NCBI GenBank assembly: GCA_027405735.1
Contig: JAPEHQ010000007.1
Location: 2,257,001-2,321,000 of the forward strand
DNA length: 64,000 bases
Reading direction: 5' to 3'
Source of the DNA: Mucor racemosus
Taxonomy: Eukaryota > Mucoromycota > Mucoromycetes > Mucorales > Mucoraceae
Shown here: piece by piece, positions 36,701 to 47,477 of the stretch
How the letters are laid out: each line of letters starts with the position of its first letter
How positions within the stretch are numbered: position 1 is the first letter of the stretch
The notes under the pieces: model-generated
What the model was told of the DNA's origin: nothing
Database searches by the model: none
What the model saw: the letters and a program-made list of their open reading frames with translations, nothing else
Made by a program: the position numbers and the translations under genes

Positions 36701-36920
36701 ACTCAAAATTAGAAGATTACTAAATATAAATCCATTCAAGTCTGATGGTATCCAAGTTCTCCAAATAATCACTATAAATACCCTCATACTTTTTCAGTTA
36801 TTCTAAATCTTCAGAAATCTTTTGTAATAAAAACTTTAGCTAGTTATTATAATTGTATTTTCACCGCTTTTATTTTTATATTTTTTTTGTTTTAGTAAAC
36901 AACTTCGTTCTTTACTGCAT
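33709..36920. mobile_element. 3.2-kb foldback element with ~650-bp inverted arms
   Basis: The left arm (33709-34375) and right arm (36243-36920) are inverted copies of each other at roughly 85-90 percent. They begin and end with ATGCAGTAAA / TTTACTGCAT and include the long shared block around CTACACGACATGTATGG. The 1.87-kb centre has no transposase frame. Insertion is supported on the left, where R1 sequence (…GAGTCTTTCGTGA) is cut exactly at the arm, and on the right, where R2 copy 2 starts directly. A non-autonomous foldback or long-TIR DNA transposon is the simplest reading. Confidence 0.65.
35645..35797 (+). other. possible Pol III cassette: tRNA-like box B and T8 terminator
   Basis: Within the foldback centre, GGTTCGAAACT at 35708-35718 resembles box B and is followed 72 bases later by eight T (35790-35797). 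The preceding sequence (GACATCTGCCCTAGTCACTAA) can be laid against the D-arm region of a tRNA but box A is poor and the acceptor ends do not pair. It could be a tRNA pseudogene or the head of a SINE. Confidence 0.25.
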
Positions 36921-38471
36921 TTATGATATTGGAGAAGTAAGACTAAAGCTCAATGTAAATCGCCTCTAGCGCAATAATTATAAAGTAAGACTATATTATC
37001 ATCAAATAAACTACCACTCAATATTAACATGCATAAAGATTTACAGTAATAAGCTCAAATCAAGTGGGTACAGCATCGTAAATCCTTGAAAAAGTTCTCA
37101 AGTATTATAAAATTTCTTATTTTTAAGACTTACAAGGCTTATAAGCGGAATATTAATTTAAAAATTATTCTTGTCCAGATCATCAATTTTGACATTTTTT
37201 AATTTTTTTTTCTAATTTTGCAAATCTAGAGTTAATTATACTACCAATTATAAAAACAAAAAATTTACACATATGCAGAATTTAATGCTCTATTTGCTCA
37301 ATAAAAAATAACAAACATTTTTATTGCAAAATATTACATGAAAATCCCTTAACCAAAATTCCGTTTTTGGGGCAAAAGTGCAAATTTTCATTACTTAACA
37401 TTTAATATTAAGCTTTTATAAAATGCGTATTAGTTATGGCTACAATTTTCTCTCACAATGTAGTATATTTAAACGTTGATTTTGGTATTAAAATTTGATT
37501 TTTCTGTTTTTTGATCAAAATCACGAGTGTTGGTAAGGATAAAATGAGTCCCGAAAATGTCCGCTACAAAAACTGAATTTTCAGACCGTACTTGGTTAAA
37601 TGTATGAAAAGTTAAAAAAAAAGAAGCGCTTTTTTATTTAAAACTTAGATATACCATAGTATAAGAGACTTAGCCGTTCAATATTGCTATGCTCAATTAC
37701 GGCGTTGCTCTACGGGCTCGCTTTTGCAATTTTTTAATGAATCTATGATATGACAGACGGTTTTTCTGGTAGAAAATGTGTGTTTCTATGATAACAGATA
37801 TTATCTATTATTTTTTTTAGTTTATGGTTCATGCGGTGCTGCAATGCTGCTTTTACGTTGGCTGAAATGAACAATTTTTCAGGGTTTTAATTGCGCTAAA
37901 TAATGTAAAGCCTTGAAAAATCCTTTTCTACGTGTGTTGCTTCTCTCTTTTTGTTTTCATACAATATTCCAAGGATATATTCACCGTTTGATAATAAGCC
38001 ATATCAGACTATCAATCCGGTGTTATTCTTTTCTTTTACCTGAATACGCATACTAACATAAAGGACTAATGCTTTTAATATAGGTAGCAATCTATATTAG
38101 AGACTGATATTTTCATTTAACTGCATTCTAGTTTAGATCAAACATAATTATTTACTACCGTATCGTTGGACGTACTTCTTGATTACCAGATCAAATCGAA
38201 AGCAATTATATTTATATCTACTCAATAAAAAGCTAGAACTGGTTACAAACCCATGAAATGTTCCAGAAAAATGACACAATTTTAAATGATATAAAAATAC
38301 AAAAAAAGAATAATCTGATGTCCTGCCTAACTAATAACTAATAATCATAGTTTTGATCGTAGCTATGCTTGAAAACAAATCTTTTTACAACTGACAATCG
38401 TAAACTAAAATAGCAAGTTTAAAGAAGGTTAGTTTGTTTAAATTTTATGCGTGATAAAGTAACATTTATAA
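36921..38471 (+). repeat. 1.5-kb direct duplication R2, copy 2
   Basis: Begins directly after the foldback arm with TTATGATATTGGAGAAGTAAG, the last codons and splice donor of the dynein-like exon, and then follows copy 1 (31428-32948) to the block AAGTAACATTTATAAC. The exon body itself is missing here. Confidence 0.85.
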
Positions 38472-38734
38472 CCTTTAGATTTGGCATGCTTATAAATTTA
38501 AGCAGTAAGTGTTATTTAAGTTTATGCTCCAGCAAAAACCATTGTTATTGTAAACATTATAGCTATAAACTCCTTCACAAAAGATGATAACCGTAAATAT
38601 ATTGGCCCATGTCTGTATTTCTCTACATCATCAACAATGTATTGAATTGTAGTATTGTCTATAATCTATATTAATAAAAACAAATTTAATTTAAAAACGC
38701 ATTCCAGTAAAAGTATGGAATGGAGTTTTGAGAA

Positions 38735-39062
38735 CATCACAATGCTCATGTACAAACCAATTTGTGCCCATACGATCAGCTCATTATTATGCTCACGGTC
38801 AGATTGTATTATTATGCACAAATAGGGATAATGATATACTTATGGGCAATTCCATTATTATGCACAGATGGGATTAATGTCATGCACGTAGACAAAATCT
38901 ATAGTTTTGCACATACAGGCTTTTCGTTGTGCTCGTCTGCAGTTTCTTTTGTTGTGCCCATGTGCATCTTATTATCTTTTTAGCCATATTTAGTGGACAC
39001 AACAGCTCAGACTATAGCGTGTAGCCCGCCTGGGCACAACGAAATTATCTTGTGCAACACAG
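38735..39062. repeat. short-word cluster: ATTATTATGC / TGTGCCCAT / GGGCACAAC
   Basis: Words recur at irregular spacing: ATTATTATGC at least three times (around 38783, 38809 and 38854), TGTGCCCAT twice and its complement GGGCACAAC once, plus GCAC, GTGC and GTGCTC variants. Intervening DNA is not repeated, so it is not a simple satellite. Confidence 0.5.
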
Positions 39063-39117
39063 GTCGGCCGTAGTGGGATGTTGATATGGTAGATATATGT
39101 AATATGGACACTTGATT

Positions 39118-39905
39118 GCTGGATAAACTTAGTACGCTAGGAGTTTTTCATATCCAATATCAGTATTTTACATTTTAATACTATGCATATTGAAATGTCA
39201 AAAGGGTCTTTATAAATAATAACTTTACCAGAATATTACACTTTTATTAGCAATTACATCCAAAGAATATATTTAAACACATTAATTGTAACTACTACTA
39301 GGGTTTCACTATCTAAGAATATGATTTAAATCAATGATCTGCATTAATTTACTATATCACCGACTATAGACTGAGACCTTGGATGTGAGACCTACTGTAT
39401 GATGAATATCTGTTGCGTTCACAAGTCTTTTTTGTACATTTCTTGGTTACGATTATGACGCCGTTTGGTATGTACTATACATATATATAATAAGTCCTGT
39501 ATATTGCTGAAGTGAATTATGTTATAAAGCTCAGTTTATACTAATGTATGTATTGAGGATAATGTGGAACTAATATGTGTTACCTAGACTTGATTCAATA
39601 ATATATATAAATAGAAGACTCATTTTAGATTAGTCTTATAAGTAGAGAATGTGAATAATATATATTATAAAAAAAGATATTTTGATCTTATAATAAAGTT
39701 CTTTAGTTTTAGTGTGCTCTTCCATTTTATAACAATATTCCTTTATTTTTATGAAATGATTTAGTACATATTTTAGCTTTGAGATTGATATAATAACCTC
39801 CTGGCGTAACAGTATTGACATAACATATATGTCCTTGTCAATAGATTGTAAGTTATACTGATTACTGTAGAAGGTGATAAAGTATAGTACTTGGTGGTGT
39901 ATATA
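39118..39905 (-). repeat. dispersed repeat family R3, copy C, split by an LTR-like insertion
   Basis: Reverse-strand blocks AACTCCTAGCGTACTAAGTTT (39123-39150) and TTTATCACCTTCTACAGTA (39868-39890) match R3, but the roughly 640 bases between them are foreign. That insertion contains the LTR-like block shared with 33430-33627. Confidence 0.55.
39190..39803 (+). mobile_element. possible solo LTR inserted in R3 copy C
   Basis: About 610 bases interrupt R3. It has a TATA-like box (ATATATATAAATAG near 39603), AATAAAG about 90 bases later and ends GGCGTAACA. The left end and a target duplication cannot be fixed by eye, so the limits are approximate. Confidence 0.35.
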
Positions 39906-40650
39906 GAACACTTTGTGATTTATCAGAATATGTGAAAATGTCAACTAAAACTAGAGATTTAATGAAGTGAAGATATATCGTTTATTACAAAGAAATAAAG
40001 AGGGTTTATATATTAATTGAATTGAGGAAGATAATGATGTGATAAGGATTATAGGCGTTATCTACTATACTAATTTGGCATGATGCTGTAATATCATGCT
40101 GAAATCGTGTGTGGAACAGGTAGAGATATTCACAGAAAAAAAATATAAAAAAACAATAGGAATTCAACTAGATAACGTTAGGTTTTTATTATCAAGTAGA
40201 ACTTAATTGACTCTTCTTTGAAAGGAAGATGTCCTTCTATTTATACATAATTTCTAATCAAATTACCAATTTAGAACATTTGTCAAACCATGATGTTTAA
40301 CATGCAAGTCAAGCAAGGTCATATTCCATGCGTCTATCATCATGCTACTATTGAATTATAGAAGCATAATTCCAATATATCCACACAATATCCAAATGCT
40401 CATTCTTTCGATAAATCACAGGTCAATAAATATAATGTGCTAGGATCCACATCTCGGTTATAAAATTACTTGCTGTATCAATCAGACATGTCAAATCAAA
40501 ATGATTCCTGATTTATCCCAGCGGTAATTCAAGTTAGACACCAGATAAAATGGAGATCTAAATGGATGTCATCCACACCGTGGTTCCGTTGATGTTTAAT
40601 TGACTTGTATTTCGGTTCCTGAACTATTGTTTTACTTTTGGATTTGACAT
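39906..40650. other. non-coding interval
   Basis: AT-rich, no gene. A short piece near 40505-40550 (TTTATCCCAGCGGTAATTCAA) recalls the TTTCATCCCAGCGGTTAATC block of R3. Nothing else recognised. Confidence 0.4.
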
Positions 40651-40654
40651 CCGG

Positions 40655-42680
40655 TTAAGAATGATACATCACTTTGCTTTGAAAACTGGATCTCATTTTT
40701 TATCTCTCTGCGTTACTTTTTTTTTCACTATCTAAATAACTGTGGAATATGTACATATTTATTCAATTCATAGAGTTTATGGGTTCTTGAACATAATAGT
40801 GTAATTAGATCCATACCATGTTGATTGTTGGCCTCTAACCATAAGATGCTAAGATCAAAGCTCGGTAAAAAGTTTATATTATTAATATGGATTAGCATAT
40901 ATCATTTAGTAGTATAATGTCCATTTTTTATGCCAGCTTTACTTTAATTGAAAATTAGATGAAATGGAGATCAATATAATGGATAATAACTATAAATACA
41001 CCGATTGGTTACCATCAAGACTTACAGTATATCTGACAAGGGGTATTACAGTTAGTGATATTAAACGAGCCGAGCCTTTTTTATGCAGCCGAGCTTTTCT
41101 CAAGGCTCGTTAAAGTTAGACGAGCTTACAAAAAAGCTCGTTCAACCTCGACGAGCTTTTTTTTGCGCGTGACTAGAGCTCGTTTACCCCAAACGAGCTT
41201 TTTTATGCAGCGACTAAAACTCATCATCTCAATGCGAGCTTTATTTTACCTTTCCAGTGACAAATATCTAAAGTAAAGCAAACTTATGAATGTCAATTGA
41301 CAATTATCTAAAGTAATAATGTCATAGCATTTACTAATTATTATTTAAATTTGAACTTTTTGAAAAGAAGTCAAAAGCTCGTCTTTCTCAAACGAGCTTT
41401 TTAAAAAAAAGTCAAAAACTCGTCTTTGTCAAACGAGCTTTTATTAAAGCTCGGCTCGAGCTCGAGTGATACAAAGCTCGGCTCGTTGTGGCGAGCTTTG
41501 GTCAAGCTCGTCCTAGGCTCGGCTCGTCTTTTATACTTAATTACAGTATATTGACTATTATATATAAAATTAGGAATGTTTACCTAAGCACTCTTATAAA
41601 AACTATATACAAAAGATCTCAAGTAGTAGAAATTAACTTGATAATAAAACCCTAATGTTATTTAGTCGAATTCCTATTTTTTTTTTTTTACACTTTTTTT
41701 TCGTGAATATCCTCATATACTCCACTATGGCATCAAGAAAAAAATTATATGTAAATGCAACTGAGATGTTCAACTTTAATTCAAAAATAAGTATCCGGAA
41801 ATAAGATCCTATATTTTTTTGCAGTTGATACAAATTTTTCAATGCTAATGTTTCAGATCTCTACAGATACTTTACTGCTAAAAAGTAAAAATTTGAGCCT
41901 CCATACCTCTGCAAAACATTAAGCTATACTAACGTATTTTAATAATAAAGCTTACTTGTTTTAAAGTACTCTTTAACATATTTTAGTATAAAAAATTCTG
42001 ATCACTTTTATTTTTTTTTCATTTTTTTGACATTTCTATAGTAGGTTTTAAAATATTGGCTAAATTGAGCAACCTTTTTTTTGCATTCATGTCATTAAGC
42101 TCGTTTAGCTCTCTTAGACCCAATTTAGTTTTTTTCAAAATATTGATTTTTCGTGGAGATATCCTCAAAAATATGTACAAAATACCTTCACGTATCTGGC
42201 TTCAATTTTTTCCCTGTATACCCTCATCCTAAATTCTGAACTGGAAAAAAAAATTGACAAAAATCTCGTTTTCTCTATGAAAAATGCAGTTAGAACGCTC
42301 AGCAATGGCTCAATGAATAGATATTTTGTTTACGTATTATCCCCATTACTCATATTTGAAATGTGCTTATAAAAAGCGTCGTGTATTTTCAAAAATTCTC
42401 TAAAACTTCAATTGCATTTTATGCAAAATTTAATGTAGAACATTTGTCTGAATTTTATTTGGATAGTTGCAGAATTTAAAACTGTACAAAAACCATTTAA
42501 TACGCTAGGCCTATTTACTTTGCAGTTCATGAGTTACTAAAATTTCTGTTTTTTTAATCATTTTCTGATCAATTCCACAACAAAGCGATTTTGAAACTCA
42601 GATATTATAGACTTTTTGCTTTAGTGTGAACTATTATTTTGGTTATCTCGACAAAAAATTAATATTTTTCGTTGAAACAA
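40655..42680 (-). repeat. dispersed repeat family R1, copy B, interrupted
   Basis: On the minus strand 42680-41725 follows copy A (13790-14700). The outer end (GAGATCCAGTTTTC block) reappears at 40655-40700. The roughly 1 kb between them is not part of copy A and holds the CGAGCTTTT cluster, which suggests that a separate unit landed in the repeat. Confidence 0.6.
41065..41530. repeat. palindrome-word cluster AAGCTCGT / ACGAGCTT
   Basis: The word CGAGCTTTT and its complement AAAGCTCG occur about twenty times in 465 bases, often as facing pairs such as AAAAGCTCGTCTTTCTCAAACG, shown here only in part as AAAGCTCGTCTTTCTCAAAC, followed by GAGCTTTT. Each pair can form a small stem-loop. Between pairs the sequence varies and the block has no coding function. 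Confidence 0.7.
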
Positions 42681-43602
42681 AAAATGAAGGGCAGCTTAGA
42701 GTTGGATCTATCTTGTGAATTTAAAAAAATAATATTTTAATTTAGCTGCAATCAATTCTAGGTCAATGCTGGTCAGTTTTGGTCTATGTTTTGCCAGTAG
42801 TGCACTTATATTCGGGTATTAACTCTTTTATTTCGGACAGATATCAATGGTTCATGGTTCACAGAGGGAAGATATATTATCTTTCAGAGTTTGACGAAAT
42901 TCGGCTCAATATTGGGCGAAAGTCTTTGAAAACCATCTGAAATAATCTGTACCCATCCAGAACCTACTCGACAAATCTCGCTCCTAATAACTATAGCTAA
43001 ATCATAGGGATCAAGCGCCCATTTGGAAGAAGTAGGGTTTGTGGCTTATCAAACGTTTTCAAATTAGAAATAGCGCTAAATCAGCCAAAACCAGCATATA
43101 TGGCAAGCATTCCTTTTATGCGTGATCAAAGTTCTACCTTTTATTGTGCACTCTGTACCTTTAATTTGGTATATTAAGATATTATTAAGATCTTTAAAAT
43201 TGGTAGTAGAGATATCAATGATTCAAAAACAGAAATTTTTGCATTTTTAAAGATATTCCAAGACATGTGTAGAAGTCAACAGTAAGTTTTGCTGTGTACC
43301 ATTAAAATCATGACTCACATCTTAATGTGCATACAAAAAAAAAAAAAAAAGAAAGCATTGCATAACTATTCATCAATTCCTTTTATGTAATTTTTATTTT
43401 AGTAAAAAAGTCATATTCTACTTGTATTTTTTTTAAACTTGTCGAAATTGGCGTGAAAAAAACTTGTGTGATTGCGTACGGGAGATTGAGCGGTAAAGTA
43501 GCCAGTCAAAACGAATGAAATTTGCGGTGAGATGTATATTTGTAACTAATTGAAAGTGAATTTTGTGTAGGAATTATATATATATATATCAAATTTATTT
43601 AG
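42681..43602. other. non-coding interval and PRP19 3' flank
   Basis: No gene recognised. A-run at 43336-43351 and an (AT)n run at 43576-43588 near the PRP19 stop. Confidence 0.5.
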
Positions 43603-45346
43603 TTAGTTAGCAGCACCATAGGAACGAACAGTGCGATCTAAACTAGAGGTGATTAAACCTTGTGCGAGAGGAGTCCAGTGTAATCCAGTGATGCCAGCAG
43701 TATTATCACTGAAAGTGGCAATAGAAGAACCATCCTTGGCCTTCAATACACGAACATCATTACCACCAATAGCAAGGTATTGCCCATAATCATCAAAAGC
43801 AAGAGATTCAACCTTGTATCCTTCATCCAAAGTAAATGTCTTTGTGTTACTCAACTTACGAAGATCCCAGATCTTGACAAGGTTATCTTCTGAAGCAGTA
43901 GCTAAAATATAACCATTTTCGGAAAATGCAAGAGCATTAATTTTTCCAGCATGATCACCAAAATTAGCAGCAATCTTTTGAGATTTGACATCCCAGATTT
44001 GCACAACAGAGTTGGTAGTACCAGCACCAAGGATCATACCATCAGGATGGAATGCAATTGAAGTATAACCATTCTCATCTTCAGTATTGAAAGTCTCGAC
44101 AATAGGCTTAGCAGTTTCAAAATCATAGAATGACCATTTACTATCCAAACCTGCACTGACAAAGTAGTCTTTACTAGGATGCACATCAATATCAGTTGCA
44201 TCACTCTTATGAGCATTAATGTTGTGGCCAAGCTTATAACCCTTCTTTTCATCGGCAACCCAAACACGAACATGTTTATCAGCACTTGCACTCAAACAAA
44301 TATCATCTGGTGTTGCTTGACCTCTAAATTTAACAGCAGTAACCTTCTTTGTATGGCCAGCAAGGTTAGCAACAACCTTGTCTTCGGCTTTGTTGTAAAC
44401 TTGAACATGCTTGTCGTTACCACCTGTTAAAACGAAATCGCCATTGACATCCATTGCTGTAATACCGGCTGAACGAGCTGAGTGAAGAGATGGAATAGTA
44501 GAAATTTGTGTATAACCTTTAACTGATTCAATTGAAGCGAATTCTACTGGAGGCTTCTTCTTGCTACGACGATTTGCAGAAAGTCTAAAAGAAAGAATAA
44601 ATGCGTTAGTCGATATATGTACTGCAGATTGAAATGATTTCTTACTCGGCACTAGTCTTGTCCATCTTTTCAACAACTTCCTCGGGGAATGCACCGGCAT
44701 CAACATCCATTGATTCTTCAGCAACTGGGGCAGCAGCGGCAGGAGTAGCAGCAGCAGTACCCAAATGAGCTGTAACATTGGCAAGTGCTCTAAAGAATAC
44801 AATTAAAGTTAGTTTGTTGCCATAAAAACAATTTTGAGTTTTCTTACTCTCTAGCAGAATCACGCTCTTTCTTTAAACGAGCAATGACTCTAGTAGCAGC
44901 ATCATTTTGATACAAAGCATGAGATAATTCTTGACGCACTTGTTGATATTGTTGTTTAAGGGTGAAAGATTCGAGCATGACACTATCCCATTCATCTTGG
45001 AGCGAAGACAAGATGGAAGGAACAGAGGACAACTTGGGAGGACGAGGCTTTACAGTTTCGGGAGCTATTAAATGGTTGCTTAGCAACGCGTATATGATTA
45101 CTGATTCAGATCAACTTACTTGACTTAATTTCGACTAAATCGTCAACGGTGATTTCCTCATTATTAGTAGGATCTCTGCCATTCTCAGCAATGTATTTTT
45201 CAATTAAACTCTTTTCAAATATACTTCCAGATTTTACTGAAACGACAGGGTGTTTAGGTGCCTCTCCAGAAACTAATGTACATGTGAATTAACATCTAGA
45301 GTATATGATTTATTAGGGTTGATCATGACTTACTAGCACAAAACAT
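43603..45346 (-). CDS. prp19: pre-mRNA-processing factor 19 (U-box ubiquitin ligase, NineTeen complex)
   Basis: Exons 45346-45334, 45272-45120, 45064-44848, 44789-44646 and 44584-43603 give 502 aa, the usual Prp19 length. Residues 1-60 form the U-box ([20 protein letters not shown], then [20 protein letters not shown]). A coiled-coil tetramerisation region follows ([20 protein letters not shown]), then an Ala/Pro linker and seven WD40 blades from about residue 200 ([43 protein letters not shown]). Prp19 is the scaffold E3 ligase of the spliceosome-activating NTC and acts in the nucleus. The 13-base first exon, ending in an A completed by the next exon, is needed to begin the U-box correctly. 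Confidence 0.95.
45075..45087. promoter_or_regulatory. X-box-like palindrome in PRP19 intron 2
   Basis: GTTGCTTAGCAAC is a 13-base palindrome (GTTGC-TTA-GCAAC) close to the RFX consensus GTTRCC-N(0-3)-GGYAAC, though with T for the second C. It lies in the intron between the second and third exons. Confidence 0.35.
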
Positions 45347-45886
45347 GATTGCAAGTTTAATTTATTGGATATAGTAAGGGAAAGAAGAAAATTGCTTTTA
45401 CGCGCTTAGGTGATTTCTTGAACCAGACACTCAATTTTTACCTTCTAAAATGAAGACAGACACATCAAAAAATCTTTTCATCTGATGACGTACAGCAGAG
45501 GTTTCTGTGACCTTGACAATATCAACATTGCCTGCTTCTCACTAGAAGGTGGTCTTGGAAAAGCATGTCGTACAACATGGAGACGGAGTCAAATGTTGGC
45601 ATACAAAGCTTTAGATTTCTGCAAAATTAAAAAATGCGTAATGAAAACAGAAGCACTAGATTGCTATACCAGCTTCAAAAAGTAAATAAAACATTTACAA
45701 GTATCCATGAAAATTCTTTAAAGATATAAAACATACAAATTCAGTATGCTAGTTTACAAAAGATTTGGTTTCAGACGGTTTATTCCGTTTTTTTCCATTT
45801 TTTATCGATGTTTTTAATTGTATCTATTTAATATAAGGAAATGGGAGAAAATATAGTATGAAAATATGTAAATAAAGATTAATAAT
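45347..45886. other. intergenic: PRP19 promoter and RCF2 3' flank
   Basis: No gene supported. A 66-codon plus-strand frame at 45485-45685 has no family features. Confidence 0.5.
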
Positions 45887-46651
45887 CTATTCTGATGAAA
45901 CTTGCTTCACCATCTTGGATTCAGACTTTGGTGAAATGGAATCAGGAAGTGAAAGAACAGCTCTTAATTGAGCATCGGGCTGTTCTTTACGGGGTTTATC
46001 ATCATCACCAACATAAATAGACAAACCAGCAGAAGCCATCAAGACAGCAATTGTAACTGCTTGAGCATACATACGTGCTTGAACAACCTTTTGTTGAGTT
46101 GTGAGATATTTATTAGAGAAACTATAACCGAGAGCACCAACCATAGATGCAGCCCATGAAAAACCTGAATCATGATTACATCAGTAATCGCACACATTAT
46201 TTGACACTAAATAGTTACTTACCAATAAACGACCAACGGTTATCATTTAAATAACGTAATGATCTATCAATGGTAGACAAATGTTCATCGGGAACACGCT
46301 GTTGTGCTAACTGACCGATCATATCTTCATCAGTATAACCAAGTTCACGATTCTCATATTCTGTAACAGCTTTATCAGATGCAAATAAGAAACCAGCAGT
46401 AGTAGCTATTTGATTTTTGGAATTAGTTTCTACAATATCTAAAAGATATTTACGGAAAGTTTCTTACTTGAAACAGTCATCAATGACTGTAAAGGTCTGC
46501 TTAATGCTCTGAATTCAGGAGATCTACGGAAAGTCAAAACTGTAGCAATAGCACCAATACCAAGACCAATGGCGGCACCTTTGATGCCACTCTCAAACAT
46601 GATTCTATCACTAGTTTTTTCTTGCTCTGCTGATAAAAGCTTTCCAGACAT
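45887..46651 (-). CDS. rcf2: HIG1-domain mitochondrial protein, respiratory supercomplex factor 2-like
   Basis: Exons 46651-46468, 46405-46223 and 46164-45887 give 214 aa, close to fungal Rcf2. The N-terminus has a hydrophobic segment with small residues (GIKGAAIGLGIGAIATVLTF), then an amphipathic middle (DEDMIGQLAQQRVPDEHLST). A HIG_1-type domain follows at about residues 120-185 (NKYLTTQQKVVQARMYAQAV, then TIAVLMASAGLSIYVG). Rcf2 sits in the inner mitochondrial membrane and binds cytochrome c oxidase and the III-IV supercomplex. Identification rests on the layout and the QARMYAQ motif. A Rcf1-type protein is shorter and has one domain only. Confidence 0.78.
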
Positions 46652-47054
46652 TTTTGTAAATATGTTATATTAAAAAAAGAAAGAGAAACATTGAAAATAT
46701 GATCCCTCAGAAGCTTTTATATTGTTTCTCCACACAGAAACCCCTTCCTTCTCTAGGGTATTCATTTAATTTGTGGGTGTAAGTCCGGTCCGGCTACAAG
46801 AACAAACGATTTGTCTAAAAAAATGGCCTGTTTCTTCCATGATTCAATGCGATTTGAGCAGGGTCGCTGCTTAATTTGGATATTGTAGCGCAAACATTGA
46901 CATGGATCAACTATTTCCATGATTTCTGCGCAGCAAATTTTAATTTTAATCCACTACATTTGAGGGTAAAGTCTTGTACATTCTTATTTTGAAATTGAGA
47001 TTTGCAAATGATTTGAATTCTGGAATTTGGAATTGAAAATATGTATTAATTGTG

Positions 47055-47068
47055 GTTACCATAGCAAC
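47055..47068. promoter_or_regulatory. RFX-type X-box 1
   Basis: GTTACCATAGCAAC fits the X-box consensus GTTRCCATGGYAAC with one difference in the centre. It lies 404 bases before the RCF2 start and 423 before the NMT1 start. Confidence 0.6.
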
Positions 47069-47085
47069 CTTTGCCATCAAAGCCT

Positions 47086-47099
47086 GTTGCCTAGGCAAC
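47086..47099. promoter_or_regulatory. RFX-type X-box 2, perfect palindrome
   Basis: GTTGCCTAGGCAAC is a perfect 14-bp palindrome and a canonical X-box half-site pair. It lies 31 bases, about three helical turns, from X-box 1. Confidence 0.65.
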
Positions 47100-47477
47100 A
47101 AATGAATTGTACATTTTGCCGAGTGGTATGAAAAATAATCTTGATCCGAGGATTCAAACATTATGTACGATGGATTAACCTTTAGCCATGCCTTATTTTC
47201 AACACCAATAAATCCTTTCTTTAATAATAGGCATTTCCTTCAAATGACATTTTTACATTTACTATGCATTCTTCTTGTATTTCCGATGTATGCGATGATG
47301 ATATCATTTCTTTAATAACATCGAATTGCAACAACTACTGCTTTAATGGTTCTTTAGCCTTCCAAGGAGTCACATTCATTTATATGGAGTTTCAAATGAA
47401 TGGAAGCAAATCCATAGCTCATACAGAATTTTCCCTGGTGATTCTCTTTCCTTACGCGTTCCTAATATCTTTATAAT

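Larger units (their letters stand above)
46652..47477. promoter_or_regulatory. divergent promoter between RCF2 and NMT1
   Basis: The 826 bases separate two oppositely oriented genes. Apart from the two X-boxes (separate entries), there is a GC-richer patch at 46780-46800 (AAGTCCGGTCCGGCTAC). No coding sequence is supported; frames at 47264-47476 look random. Confidence 0.6.

Noticed and set aside
33430..39803. One full LTR retrotransposon between the two LTR-like blocks
   Set aside because: No gag, protease, reverse transcriptase or integrase frame lies between them, and the interval is filled by a foldback element and R2.
44034..44430. Open frames on both strands inside PRP19
   Set aside because: They are shadows of the WD40 coding region.
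45485..45685. 66-codon plus-strand frame between PRP19 and RCF2
   Set aside because: No family features, no splice or promoter context; length is within chance.
47264..47476. 70-codon frame upstream of NMT1
   Set aside because: It lies in the promoter, ends just before the NMT1 ATG and has no recognised features.
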